Assembly (NCBI GenBank): GCA_013298025.1
Contig: JAAFJE010000022.1
Location: 1 to 64,000, forward strand
DNA: 64,000 nt
Source of the DNA: Cytophagales bacterium
Lineage (GTDB): Bacteria > Bacteroidota > Bacteroidia > Cytophagales > Spirosomataceae
Reading direction: 5' to 3'
Positions 44,682 through 52,890 of this stretch are shown here, one piece after another. The notes beneath the pieces are model-generated. The model ran no database searches, was not told the origin of the DNA, and worked only from the letters and a program-made list of their open reading frames with translations. The translations under genes and the position numbers were made by a program. Numbering within the stretch: position 1 is the first letter of the stretch; the number at the start of each line of letters is the position of its first letter.

Positions 44682-46175
44682 TTATTCTGTTTGTCCCCAA
44701 CGCCACTCCCTGCCTAATTCGAGTTCTTTGCGTAAATTTTGCTTGATAAAAAAGTCCCTTGTGCTGTAATAGTCGAGCTTTTTCGCTGGAATTTCAGGGG
44801 CATTGGCAAGTGCATAAAGCATCATGGCTGTATAACGAACGGTGTTTTGTAACTCATCTTTTTTGACCAAATCAAATTTGTCGCAATTGGCATGATAGCA
44901 GCCCAGTGCGTCTGGGGCTATACTTCCGATGGGCGATGCCGTTGGAATGCCTTCGAGCATAAAGCTTTGGTGGTCTGAATGCAAGCCTGCTTGATTGATG
45001 ACAGTATTTTTATAAGCAGGTTCTATTTTCTGAATCACATTGCCAACTTTTGTAAAAAAGGGTACCATTTCATCTCGCCCCGAAGCATTGAAGCCGTTGG
45101 CGTTGTTGGCCATGTCGAGGTTCATCATAAACACCACTTGCTCTAGGCTATTGGCTTTCGACAAGCGTTCTATCATGGCTTTCGAGCCTAAGAGTCCTTC
45201 TTCTTCCCCCATAAACATCACAAACTCAATGGTACGCTTGGTTTTGAGGTTGAGTTGCTTGAATACCCGTGCTACGTCTAAGATAGAAAATGAACCAATG
45301 CCGTTGTCTAAAGCACCATGGGCCAAATCCCAAGAGTCGAGGTGGCCACCGATGACAATTTTTTCATCACGGTACTTTTTGCTATCGCCTTTGAGGGTTG
45401 CCACAACGTTGCGGGCTTTAATCATTCGACTAAAGTTTTTCATGTCAATCATAGCAATGAGGTTGGGTTCTTGGCTCAACCATGCCCTGATTTCCATGCC
45501 ACTTTCCAACGAAATACATACCGCTGGAATTTCGATAAGGCTACCCGTTACGGAAGCCGTACCCGTAAGTAATACATTGCCTTTGACGGTATTGACAAAT
45601 ATCACGCCGGCCGCACCATACTGCATGGCAAGGGCTGTTTTCTCGGAGCGATGCAGGTTTCTTGGGCCTTTGATGGGGGCTAACAAACCAATATTCACCA
45701 AGGCAATTTTACCTTGAAGCTGGTCTTTTTTCGCCTGAAAATCGGCTTCTAGGCCGTTGCCTACGTCAACAATAGGAGCGGTCACTTTTGAAGCCACGGG
45801 AGTCATGGCCAACGAAACCACTTGCACATCTCTGAAATTATCACTTTTGCGAGGAGCAATCGCCAACGTAACGGTATCTCGTGACCATGCTTCTACTTGG
45901 AAAGGCTGGTATTTTACGTCTTTGAAGCCATAAGATTTGAGCAACGCATTGGTGTATTCTTCGGCTTTTTTGCCGTTGCTACTGCCCGTCAAACGATGCC
46001 CGATAGTGCGACAAGCATCGCCCAAGGTTTCATAAACCTTACTGTGAGCCAATACGTCTTCATTGATTTGTTTGAAGACTTCTTCTAATTCCTCTGTGTC
46101 GTCTTTGAGTGGTTGAGCCGCCATTGTGGCAAGCCCTAAAGCAATGATAACAACTATGTACAAATGTTTTTTCAT
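44682..46175 (-). CDS. M28 family zinc peptidase with PA domain
   Basis: A 497-residue exported aminopeptidase-like protein. Signal peptide (KKHLYIVVIIALGLATMAA). A protease-associated domain lies at about 135-255. The M28 catalytic domain includes GGHLDSWD (first histidine and aspartate), GALDNGIGSF (bridging aspartate), FMGEEEGLLGS (catalytic and metal glutamates), and a late YHANCDKFD histidine. Such proteins act as dinuclear zinc aminopeptidases or carboxypeptidases. The frame allows a start at 46199, but the ATG at 46175 heads the signal peptide. Confidence 0.92.
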   Translation of the reverse strand: MKKHLYIVVIIALGLATMAAQPLKDDTEELEEVFKQINEDVLAHSKVYETLGDACRTIGHRLTGSSNGKKAEEYTNALLKSYGFKDVKYQPFQVEAWSRDTVTLAIAPRKSDNFRDVQVVSLAMTPVASKVTAPIVDVGNGLEADFQAKKDQLQGKIALVNIGLLAPIKGPRNLHRSEKTALAMQYGAAGVIFVNTVKGNVLLTGTASVTGSLIEIPAVCISLESGMEIRAWLSQEPNLIAMIDMKNFSRMIKARNVVATLKGDSKKYRDEKIVIGGHLDSWDLAHGALDNGIGSFSILDVARVFKQLNLKTKRTIEFVMFMGEEEGLLGSKAMIERLSKANSLEQVVFMMNLDMANNANGFNASGRDEMVPFFTKVGNVIQKIEPAYKNTVINQAGLHSDHQSFMLEGIPTASPIGSIAPDALGCYHANCDKFDLVKKDELQNTVRYTAMMLYALANAPEIPAKKLDYYSTRDFFIKQNLRKELELGREWRWGQTE

Positions 46176-46817
46176 ATTTTTTAAGTTAAGGTTAAGCATT
46201 TGCTTACATGCTAGTAGATGCGTAAAGGTTCAAAACATTCTTTTTTACATCGGAATACTGATTTTTGATTTCTGAATTTGGGCAAATTGTTTTTCAACCT
46301 GTACTTTCATACAATCGCTTTGAAATCAGAAATCCAATGTCTGTCATCTGTAAGTAGAAAAATCCTGCGTAAATACTAGCGTCAAGTTCCTAATGCCACA
46401 CTCATATTCAAAGGATTGGGTAAGCAAAAAATAACAGTGAAATTTACAAAAAAGTTAGCCTTTCTCACGCTTATTTCTCCATAATTTAGTAAACGGAAAG
46501 AAAAGATACTACAAATTTTATACTTGTGTGCCTCCCTTCTCATGAATCGCCTGAATAAGACTTGTTTTCATGAATATTTTTACCAACGAGTATCTATTGT
46601 AGGCAAAGTACCAACACCGAACAGAGACTTATTTTGGGTAGTTAAGAGATAGGAAAAATAGAAGAAAAACAAGGTTTTTTGTTTTTGTAAAAAACTTTAT
46701 TTTTATTTGTGTAACTATTTACGTAATTGTTTACGTAAATAGTTACACAAATAAAAAGGTAAATCTTTTCATGCCTTTTTAGTAGTTTGATTGTACGACC
46801 ATTAGCACCATTTATCA
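46176..46817. other. divergent intergenic region between M28 peptidase and decarboxylase genes
   Basis: No gene seen in 642 bases. It holds a 9-bp inverted repeat GATTTCTGA/TCAGAAATC (about 46267-46334), a small hairpin AAAAACAA-GGTTTT-TTGTTTTT (about 46665-46686), and the long perfect palindrome at 46700-46757. No exact TAnnTTTG promoter was found for either flanking gene. Confidence 0.5.
46700..46757. repeat. perfect 27-bp inverted repeat with 4-base loop
   Basis: Arms 46700-46726 and 46731-46757 are perfect reverse complements around TTGT. The arm holds GTGTAACTATTTACGTAA, and TTTACGTAA occurs twice near the centre; TTACGTAA is itself a palindrome. It lies 60 bases before the decarboxylase start in a divergent gene gap, so a role as operator, cruciform or miniature mobile element is more likely than as terminator. 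Confidence 0.85.
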
Positions 46818-48215
46818 ATGAATGTTGAAAGCTTAACACAAGACGCACAGCAATGGGAAATACTGTTGCGTAGCATAACCACCCATAGCGTAGATTTTCT
46901 TCAATCTTTGCCCGAACGCCCTACGTCGGTTGCTTCTAGCGTGGCTAAGGAATCGTTGCCACTGTTGCCTGAGCGTGGTTTGGGTGCAACAAACGCCTTG
47001 GCTGAATTTGAGGAACGATTGGCTCAAAAAATTGTGGCTTCGTCTGGCCCAAGGTATTGGGGTTTTGTGACAGGAGGAGCAACGCCTGCTGCCATTATGG
47101 GCGATTGGCTCGCCTCGGTATTCGACCAAAATACCCAAGCTACTGTAGGGCAAGGCGATGTGTCGGCTGGTATTGAGCTAGAAACCATCCAACTGATGCG
47201 TTCGTTGCTGGGTTTGCCCGATTATTTCTTTGGCGGCTTTGTCACAGGAGCAACCATGTCAAATTTTACCTGCTTGGCCGTGGCACGGCAATGGTATGGC
47301 AAAACGCAACAATTCGATGCAGCCAAAGAAGGAATCAAAACGCCCATACCCATTTTTTCGGCTACGCCGCATTCTTCTTCTATTAAATCGTTGGCAATGT
47401 TGGGCATAGGAAGCCAACAATTTAGCGTAGTTGAAGTGCTTGAAGGCAACAGAGAGGCGATGAATGTAGCGGATTTAGAAGAAAAAATACAAGCCCTAAA
47501 CGGACAACCCTTTATCCTCATCAGCAGTGCTGGCACTGTCAATACGGTTGATTATGACGATTTTCAGGCGATAGCTGCGTTGCGTGCTAAATACCAATTT
47601 TGGTGGCATATTGATGCGGCCTTTGGTGGTTTTGCCGCTTGCTCGCCTCAATACAAGTATTTGTTAAGTGGCTGGGAACAAGCCGATAGCATTACGATTG
47701 ACAACCACAAATGGATGAACGTACCGTATGATAGTGCTGTTTTTTTGGTACAAGAAAAACATCAAGTATTACAAACGGAAACTTTTCAAAATTCTAATGC
47801 TCCTTATTTGGGTAATCCTTTTGAGAATTTTAGTTACTTGAATTTTTTACCTGAAAATTCAAGGCGATTGAGGGCTTTGCCTGTGTGGTTTACGTTGAAA
47901 GCATACGGAAAAGAAGGATACCAAGCCATTGTCGAAAATGCCATCGCAATGGCTCAGGCGTTTAGCCAACGCATCGAGCAGCATGAGGCTTTTGCGTTGC
48001 TTGCACCTACTCGGCTCAACAATGTTTGTTTTACGTTAGGCAACACCACGGCAGACGTGCCTGCTTTTTTACATCGAGTCAATGCTACAGGCAAAGTATT
48101 TATGACTCCGACGGTTTATGGCGGTCAGAAAGGCATCAGGGCAGCGTTTGTCAATTGGCGTACTAGCCTTGAGGATGTCGAAAAAGCCTTTACAATCATG
48201 GAAGAATGTTTATGA
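46818..48215 (+). CDS. PLP-dependent group II decarboxylase family protein
   Basis: A 465-residue fold type I enzyme of the glutamate/tyrosine/aromatic-amino-acid decarboxylase family. GYWGFVTGG-type text (RYWGFVTGGATPAAIMGDWL), GTVNTVDYDDF, WWHIDAAFGGFAACSPQ with the PLP-contacting aspartate, and SITIDNHKWMNVPYDSAVFLV with the lysine that binds PLP. The substrate cannot be told; related proteins include aromatic and acidic amino acid decarboxylases. A large palindrome precedes the gene. The GNAT gene follows after 22 bases. Confidence 0.9.
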   Translation: MNVESLTQDAQQWEILLRSITTHSVDFLQSLPERPTSVASSVAKESLPLLPERGLGATNALAEFEERLAQKIVASSGPRYWGFVTGGATPAAIMGDWLASVFDQNTQATVGQGDVSAGIELETIQLMRSLLGLPDYFFGGFVTGATMSNFTCLAVARQWYGKTQQFDAAKEGIKTPIPIFSATPHSSSIKSLAMLGIGSQQFSVVEVLEGNREAMNVADLEEKIQALNGQPFILISSAGTVNTVDYDDFQAIAALRAKYQFWWHIDAAFGGFAACSPQYKYLLSGWEQADSITIDNHKWMNVPYDSAVFLVQEKHQVLQTETFQNSNAPYLGNPFENFSYLNFLPENSRRLRALPVWFTLKAYGKEGYQAIVENAIAMAQAFSQRIEQHEAFALLAPTRLNNVCFTLGNTTADVPAFLHRVNATGKVFMTPTVYGGQKGIRAAFVNWRTSLEDVEKAFTIMEECL

Positions 48216-48237
48216 TTTTTTACCCGAATTTACAACA

Positions 48238-48720
48238 ATGATACAAATTAGACCTTTTGAAACACAAGATACAACATCCATTGTATCCTTAATTTTACAT
48301 ATCCAACAAGTAGAATTTCAAGTACCTATTACCTTGGCTGACCAACCCGACTTGCTTGAAATCCCTTCTTTTTACCAACAAAAAAGAGGGAATTTTTGGG
48401 TGGCGGTAGTGGAAGGCGAAGTGGTGGGAACAATCGCCTTGATTGATTGTGGCGGCAGCGTAGGAGCTATCAGAAAAATGTTTGTGAAACAGGATTTTCG
48501 TGGGAAACCCTACCATATTGCCCAGCAATTACTTGATGTACTGACGCAATCGGCTCAACAACAGGGAATTAATGCTTTGTACTTAGGCACGTTGGAACGC
48601 CTCCAAGCGGCGATTCGTTTTTACGAACGGAATGGTTTTGTGTTGTTGCCCAAAGGTGATTTACCTCAAGCATTTCCAATTATGGAGGTTGATACGCATT
48701 TTTTTGTCAAAAAATTGTAA
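48238..48720 (+). CDS. GNAT family N-acetyltransferase
   Basis: A 160-residue acetyl-CoA-dependent acetyltransferase. IQIRPFETQDTTSIVSLIL is the typical start, GEVVGTIALIDCGGSVGAIRKMFVKQDFRGKPYHIAQQLL covers beta4 and the acetyl-CoA loop (here RGKPYHIA in place of the usual RGxGxG/A), and AIRFYERNGFVLL the last core strand. The open frame reaches back into the decarboxylase gene, but the ATG at 48238 starts the domain. Substrate unknown; co-transcribed with the decarboxylase. Confidence 0.87.
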   Translation: MIQIRPFETQDTTSIVSLILHIQQVEFQVPITLADQPDLLEIPSFYQQKRGNFWVAVVEGEVVGTIALIDCGGSVGAIRKMFVKQDFRGKPYHIAQQLLDVLTQSAQQQGINALYLGTLERLQAAIRFYERNGFVLLPKGDLPQAFPIMEVDTHFFVKKL

Positions 48721-48741
48721 AAAAGCATCGAAAAAAGGTAA

Positions 48742-48772
48742 TTGGAGCTTGTTGTAACGCAACAAGCTCCAA
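48742..48772. terminator. terminator between GNAT and nadD genes
   Basis: A perfect 13-bp stem TTGGAGCTTGTTG / CAACAAGCTCCAA around TAACG, between convergent genes. Confidence 0.8.
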
Positions 48773-48775
48773 CAC

Positions 48776-49348
48776 TTATACATAAAATTTTTTACGTAAA
48801 ATAAACTCTTCGACGGCTTCGGGTACCATATAGCGGATAGATTGCCCTTTTTTGAGCGATTCACGGATAAACGTTGCCGAAATGTCTAAAAGCGGCGCAT
48901 TAACCAAACGCACTTGTGCATGGTTTTTGAGTGGGCTTTCGTCGGCATTGGGGCGAGGATATACATACAAACCGAAGTATTCGATGATTTTCTCGGCATT
49001 TTTCCATTTTGGAAACTGAGCCAAATTGTCTTCGCCTATAATCAACTTAAAATGGTGTTGTGGGTATTTTTCTTGCAAACGAATCAGCGTATCGATGGTA
49101 TAAGAAGGCTTGGGCATTGAAAACTCAATGTCGATAGCCCGAAAACGATTATTGTCGAGAATCGCCTTTTCCACCATATCGAGGCGGTCGAACTCATGCA
49201 AGAGCGATTTATTTTTTTTAAAAGGGTTTTGTGGCGAAACCACAAACCAAATTTGCTCTAAATCAGTACTCGAAAGCATCACATTGGCCACAATCAAATG
49301 CCCAATATGAATAGGGTTAAACGAGCCAAAAAACAAACCTATTTTCAT
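48776..49348 (-). CDS. nadD: nicotinate-nucleotide adenylyltransferase
   Basis: A 190-residue enzyme joining nicotinate mononucleotide to AMP in NAD synthesis. GLFFGSFNPIHIGHLIVA holds the nucleotidyltransferase HxGH motif, IIGEDNLAQFPKWKN the mid region and DISATFIRESLKKG the ISxTxIR motif. It starts three bases after the gmk stop, so the two form an operon. Confidence 0.96.
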   Translation of the reverse strand: MKIGLFFGSFNPIHIGHLIVANVMLSSTDLEQIWFVVSPQNPFKKNKSLLHEFDRLDMVEKAILDNNRFRAIDIEFSMPKPSYTIDTLIRLQEKYPQHHFKLIIGEDNLAQFPKWKNAEKIIEYFGLYVYPRPNADESPLKNHAQVRLVNAPLLDISATFIRESLKKGQSIRYMVPEAVEEFILRKKFYV

Positions 49349-49351
49349 CAG

Positions 49352-49924
49352 CTAAACCTTGGTAAATTCATCAAACATTGCTTGTGCTTTGGCTACGGCT
49401 ACTTCTAAATCTTCGTTGAGTAGCACCACATCGAATTTATCTTGAAACGACATTTCAAATTTCATTTTAAACACACGCTTAGAAATCGAGTCTTCCGAGT
49501 CGGTGCCTCTTTCTCGTAGTCGTCGTTCGAGTTCTTCTACGCTGGGTACTTTTACAAAAACAGAAAGGGCTCGTTCTTGGTAGTATTCTTTTAATTTAAC
49601 CCCACCACGCACATCTACGTCGAAAATTACGTGTTTGCCCGAAGCCCACAGGCGTTCGATTTCAGATTTGAGCGTACCATAATAAGCCCCCGGATACACC
49701 TCTTCCCATTCTACAAACTCTTGGTTATCAATTTTTTGCTTAAATTCGTCAGGAGTCATAAAATAGTAATCTTTGCCATTTTCTTCATTGCGGCCACGTT
49801 TGTCACGGGTACAAGCCGAAATAGAAAAGCCCAAATTAGCATTATTGGCTAATAGACGCTTCACGATGGTAGTTTTGCCAGACCCCGAAGGAGCTGAAAA
49901 AATGATTAATTTGCCGTTTTCCAA
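49352..49924 (-). CDS. gmk: guanylate kinase
   Basis: A 190-residue kinase converting GMP to GDP. The P-loop is [33 protein letters not shown] holds the GMP-binding tyrosine/arginine region, and [12 protein letters not shown] and [10 protein letters not shown] the other conserved parts. First gene of the gmk-nadD pair, with a -7-like promoter element in the terminator of the gene before it. Confidence 0.97.
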   Translation of the reverse strand: MENGKLIIFSAPSGSGKTTIVKRLLANNANLGFSISACTRDKRGRNEENGKDYYFMTPDEFKQKIDNQEFVEWEEVYPGAYYGTLKSEIERLWASGKHVIFDVDVRGGVKLKEYYQERALSVFVKVPSVEELERRLRERGTDSEDSISKRVFKMKFEMSFQDKFDVVLLNEDLEVAVAKAQAMFDEFTKV

Positions 49925-49979
49925 AGTCGAAAAATTTAAGTGAAATACCCCTCTTTACCGAATAGTGGGGAAATAAATG

Positions 49980-49987
49980 CAAAATTA
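49980..49987 (-). promoter_or_regulatory. -7 promoter element of gmk-nadD
   Basis: On the minus strand TAATTTTG (49987-49980) fits TAnnTTTG. The nearest TTG upstream lies 23 bases away, longer than usual. It stands at the end of the terminator of the anti-sigma gene. Confidence 0.4.
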
Positions 49988-49988
49988 A

Positions 49989-50034
49989 AAGGTTATTAAG
50001 TAAAACCTCACAAAAGATTTTACTTAATAACCTT
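49989..50034 (-). terminator. terminator of the anti-sigma gene
   Basis: A perfect 17-bp stem (arms 49989-50005 and 50018-50034; core GGTTATTAAGTAAAA) followed on the minus strand by TTTTAATTTT. Confidence 0.85.
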
Positions 50035-50061
50035 GGGTATATGCTTGGCTCAATCAAGGGC

Positions 50062-50346
50062 TTATTTTAAGCCATTGATTTTATTTTTTATGCAATCAAT
50101 CAAAGAAGAAGGCACACATTTTTTCTCTAGCCTTAGCTTCATGGCATCTTTGATACACTTTTCGAGTTCGTAGCCTTTCTCGCATGGAAGACATCTGTCC
50201 ATATTAGCTTTAAATTGGGCGATTTGCTCATCCGTTGCTTGTCCATCGACGATGAGTTGAACCAACTTCATACATTCGGTTTGATGCTCACAATGAGTCT
50301 TTTTTTGTTGGGGAACGCCCTGCACCTTCTCTGCCTCGGAAATCAT
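50062..50346 (-). CDS. probable zinc-type anti-sigma factor
   Basis: A 94-residue soluble protein. It has several cysteines and histidines: HCEHQTECMKL near the start, then DRCLPCEKGYELEKC with CxxC, and a further cysteine pair (KKCVPSSLIDC). The pattern of a histidine, then CxxC with a helical arrangement, fits the zinc anti-sigma domain of RsrA/ChrR-type proteins. It lies downstream of an ECF sigma factor on the same strand, the usual order for sigma and anti-sigma partners. Its cysteines could make it responsive to thiol oxidation. Function inferred from context and pattern. Confidence 0.65.
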   Translation of the reverse strand: MISEAEKVQGVPQQKKTHCEHQTECMKLVQLIVDGQATDEQIAQFKANMDRCLPCEKGYELEKCIKDAMKLRLEKKCVPSSLIDCIKNKINGLK

Positions 50347-50516
50347 GTTTTGATAGAATTAAGCTTTAACTTCGTTTTTTCTATGGATTGGAAATGATAT
50401 GTTTTTCAACAATACATCAACAATATATAAATCAAGTAGTTATTGAACAGTGAGTAATGAAAAAAAATTCCTGATTTAAAAAAAAACTTTCAACGGTTTG
50501 ATTTTTGTCAGGTAAA

Positions 50517-51143
50517 TTAATGACCTTTTTCTGTCAAAGTGTCAGAATTGACATCATAGCCTAAGCGTCGAGCGTAGTTTTTGAGTTTGTCTTTCAGCAA
50601 CATTCTGGCTCTATGCAGGCGTGAACGCACCGTTCCGATAGGAATATCGAGGATTTTTGCCATTTCTTCGTAAGTAAATCCTTCAATATCGCATAGAATA
50701 ATCACCGTTCTGAAATCTACGGGCAAGGCGTTCAATGCGTTGGCGATTTCGTCGCCAATCAAATCTTGCACCGTTTCGGCACGTAAATCAACGGTTTGGG
50801 CTACTTCTGCTTCTTCTTCCGAGTTGTAGGTTGTTTCTACGTCTTGGTAATCAATTTTAGAAGGCTCTTTTGATTTCTTTCTAAAATCATTGATAAAGCT
50901 GTTTTTTAGAATCCTGAACAACCAAGCTTTGGCATTTGTTCCTTCTTCAAAAGAATTGATAAAACGAAAAGCTTTTAAGTAAGTATCTTGCACAAGGTCG
51001 TTGGCATCGTCTTCGTCGTTGGTCAAACGAAAGGCGAAGTTGTACATAGAATCTATATGGGGCATAAACTCCCGTTCAAATACTCGATGCTTTTCGGCTT
51101 CTGAGTAGGTTTGGAGTGTTGGGATTTCTTCTGGCTCTGACAT
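50517..51143 (-). CDS. ECF-type sigma-70 family RNA polymerase sigma factor
   Basis: A 208-residue sigma factor. Region 2 is DSMYNFAFRLTNDEDDANDLVQDTYLKAFRFINSF followed by AWLFRILKNSFINDFRKKSK; region 4 is ALNALPVDFRTVIILCDIEGFTYEEMAKILDIPIGTVRSRLHRARMLLKDKL. No region 1 or 3, as in ECF sigmas. The length and the inter-domain linker fit the SigR/RpoE-like group controlled by anti-sigma proteins. The frame opens at 51260, but the ATG at 51143 (MSEPEEIPTLQ) removes a low-quality extension and is preferred. Confidence 0.93.
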   Translation of the reverse strand: MSEPEEIPTLQTYSEAEKHRVFEREFMPHIDSMYNFAFRLTNDEDDANDLVQDTYLKAFRFINSFEEGTNAKAWLFRILKNSFINDFRKKSKEPSKIDYQDVETTYNSEEEAEVAQTVDLRAETVQDLIGDEIANALNALPVDFRTVIILCDIEGFTYEEMAKILDIPIGTVRSRLHRARMLLKDKLKNYARRLGYDVNSDTLTEKGH

Positions 51144-51463
51144 AGCTGATGATGCGTCTCGATGTTGTGTTAAAACTTGAATATGAATGGGTGTAAAGCT
51201 CTCCCTATTCCATTCAAGTAGTACTGTTTGGAATAGTAGCATATACAAACAATTTGCCAAGTGTGATTTTTGTCACAAAACTGACAAAACGGCACGATAC
51301 CTCTCATACGTTTGTTGGGGGCGTTTCCGATAAGGAAAAATGCGTGCTTGGGTTTTGTTTTGGGGAACAATAGCCCTTGGTAAGGACTATTGTAAAAATG
51401 CTTGTAATGCTTGGTAAGTTACTGATTTTATAGGGTTTTAGCAACAGACGCACCTAAATTTCC

Positions 51464-52423
51464 TTAACGCCCAATGGCCACTCGTCGCAGAATGGTATCA
51501 ATCACCTGCATGGTTGTGATGCCGTCGGCTTCGGCTTCATAATTGAGCATGATACGGTGGTTGAGTACGTCGGGGGCAATTTCTTTGATGTCTTCGGGCA
51601 ACACATAATCTCGCTCGTCTAGGTAAGCCAATACTTTGGCCGCCAAATTGAGGTTGATGGTAGCTCTTGGCGATGCCCCAAATTGGATATACCGAGCCTC
51701 ATCACGCAGGCCGTAATCGGCTGGCTTACGGGTAGCAAAAATCAACTCAATAATGTATCGTTCGAGGGTTTCAGAAATGGTTATTTTGTTGATTTCTTGT
51801 CGAATAGCGGCAATGTCTTCTTTTGTCAAAATTACTTTTGGCGTATAATTGAAGTCCATATTCGACATCTTTTGCATGACCTCCAACTCTTGCTCTTTGT
51901 TGAGATAACCCATAAAAACTTTGAGCATAAAGCGGTCTACTTGGGCTTCGGGCAAGGGAAACGTTCCTTCTTGCTCTACAGGGTTTTGGGTGGCAAGTAC
52001 CAAAAAAGGCTTGTCGAGCAGGTAGCTTTCGTCGCCAATGGTTACTTGTTTTTCTTGCATGGCTTCGAGCAAGGCCGATTGCACTTTGGCTGGAGCTCGG
52101 TTGATTTCGTCGGCAAGAATGATGTTGGCAAAAATGGGCCCTTTGCGTACTTCAAAGTCGTCGAGCTTGCGGTTGTAAATCATGGTACCGATGAGGTCGG
52201 CAGGGAGCAAGTCGGGCGTAAATTGTATGCGATGGAAATTTAAGTCTAATATTTTGGCTAAAGTATTGACCGACAAAGTTTTGGCAAGTCCGGGTACGCC
52301 TTCTAGCAACACGTGTCCCCCTGTGAAAAGACCGATGAGCAGGCGGTTGGTGAGGCGTTCGTGTCCGACCACGATTTTGCCCATTTCGTCAAATACTTGC
52401 TTTATTTTTGAGCGTAAATTCAT
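51464..52423 (-). CDS. MoxR family AAA+ ATPase
   Basis: A 319-residue ATPase. Walker A is EGVPGLAKT (about 40-48), Walker B ILADEINRAP (about 105), and sensor LATQNPVEQEGTFPLPEAQVDRFM. MoxR proteins act as chaperones that load metal or assemble complexes, usually encoded with a DUF58 protein and von Willebrand factor A proteins. In this window the DUF58 gene is on the opposite strand 470 bases away with a small membrane-protein gene between them. Confidence 0.94.
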   Translation of the reverse strand: MNLRSKIKQVFDEMGKIVVGHERLTNRLLIGLFTGGHVLLEGVPGLAKTLSVNTLAKILDLNFHRIQFTPDLLPADLIGTMIYNRKLDDFEVRKGPIFANIILADEINRAPAKVQSALLEAMQEKQVTIGDESYLLDKPFLVLATQNPVEQEGTFPLPEAQVDRFMLKVFMGYLNKEQELEVMQKMSNMDFNYTPKVILTKEDIAAIRQEINKITISETLERYIIELIFATRKPADYGLRDEARYIQFGASPRATINLNLAAKVLAYLDERDYVLPEDIKEIAPDVLNHRIMLNYEAEADGITTMQVIDTILRRVAIGR

Positions 52424-52498
52424 GAAATGCTTTATTGAAAATCATCAAAGATTTTGTTTCTACTTCGACAATTTTACGAAAAAAAAAGCAAACCCTAG

Positions 52499-52870
52499 CT
52501 ACCATTTTTTAAAAATCACATACACAGCCAAAATAATCAAGCCAAAACCAAGTAAATGGTTCCAAGCAGGCTTTTCGGTTTTGAATACATAGATTGTAAT
52601 AAGACTGAATACAATGAGCGAAACGGCTTCTTGAATGGTTTTGAGTTCAAACATCGAAAAAGGTCCTTGGTTGCCCTTAAAGCCTAATTTATTGGCAGGT
52701 ACTTGAAAAATGTATTCAAACAAAGCCATGCCCCAACTGAGCAAAATGATGCTCCACAAACCTAGATTTTTGAGGGCTGGTACGTGCTTGAATTGTAAAT
52801 GACCATACCATGCCAAGGTCATAAAAATATTCGATAGCACGAGTAATACGATGGTATATAAAGCTTTCAT
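52499..52870 (-). CDS. DMT family (DUF486) membrane protein
   Basis: A 123-residue protein with four membrane segments. KALYTIVLLVLSNIFMTLAWYGHL, then SWGMALFEYIFQVPANKLGF, then FELKTIQEAVSLIVFSLITIYVF and a last helix are the standard DUF486 pattern; members belong to the drug/metabolite transporter clan and the substrate is unknown. The ATG at 52870 is preferred to one at 52957, which would overlap the divergent DUF58 gene. It begins 20 bases from that gene's start, so their promoters must overlap. Confidence 0.87.
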   Translation of the reverse strand: MKALYTIVLLVLSNIFMTLAWYGHLQFKHVPALKNLGLWSIILLSWGMALFEYIFQVPANKLGFKGNQGPFSMFELKTIQEAVSLIVFSLITIYVFKTEKPAWNHLLGFGLIILAVYVIFKKW

Positions 52871-52890
52871 AAAAGGTTTTTTTGAAATGA

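Noticed and set aside
46642-46848. 68-codon minus-strand open frame across the large palindrome
   Set aside because: It is mostly translated palindrome and runs into the decarboxylase start; no protein features.
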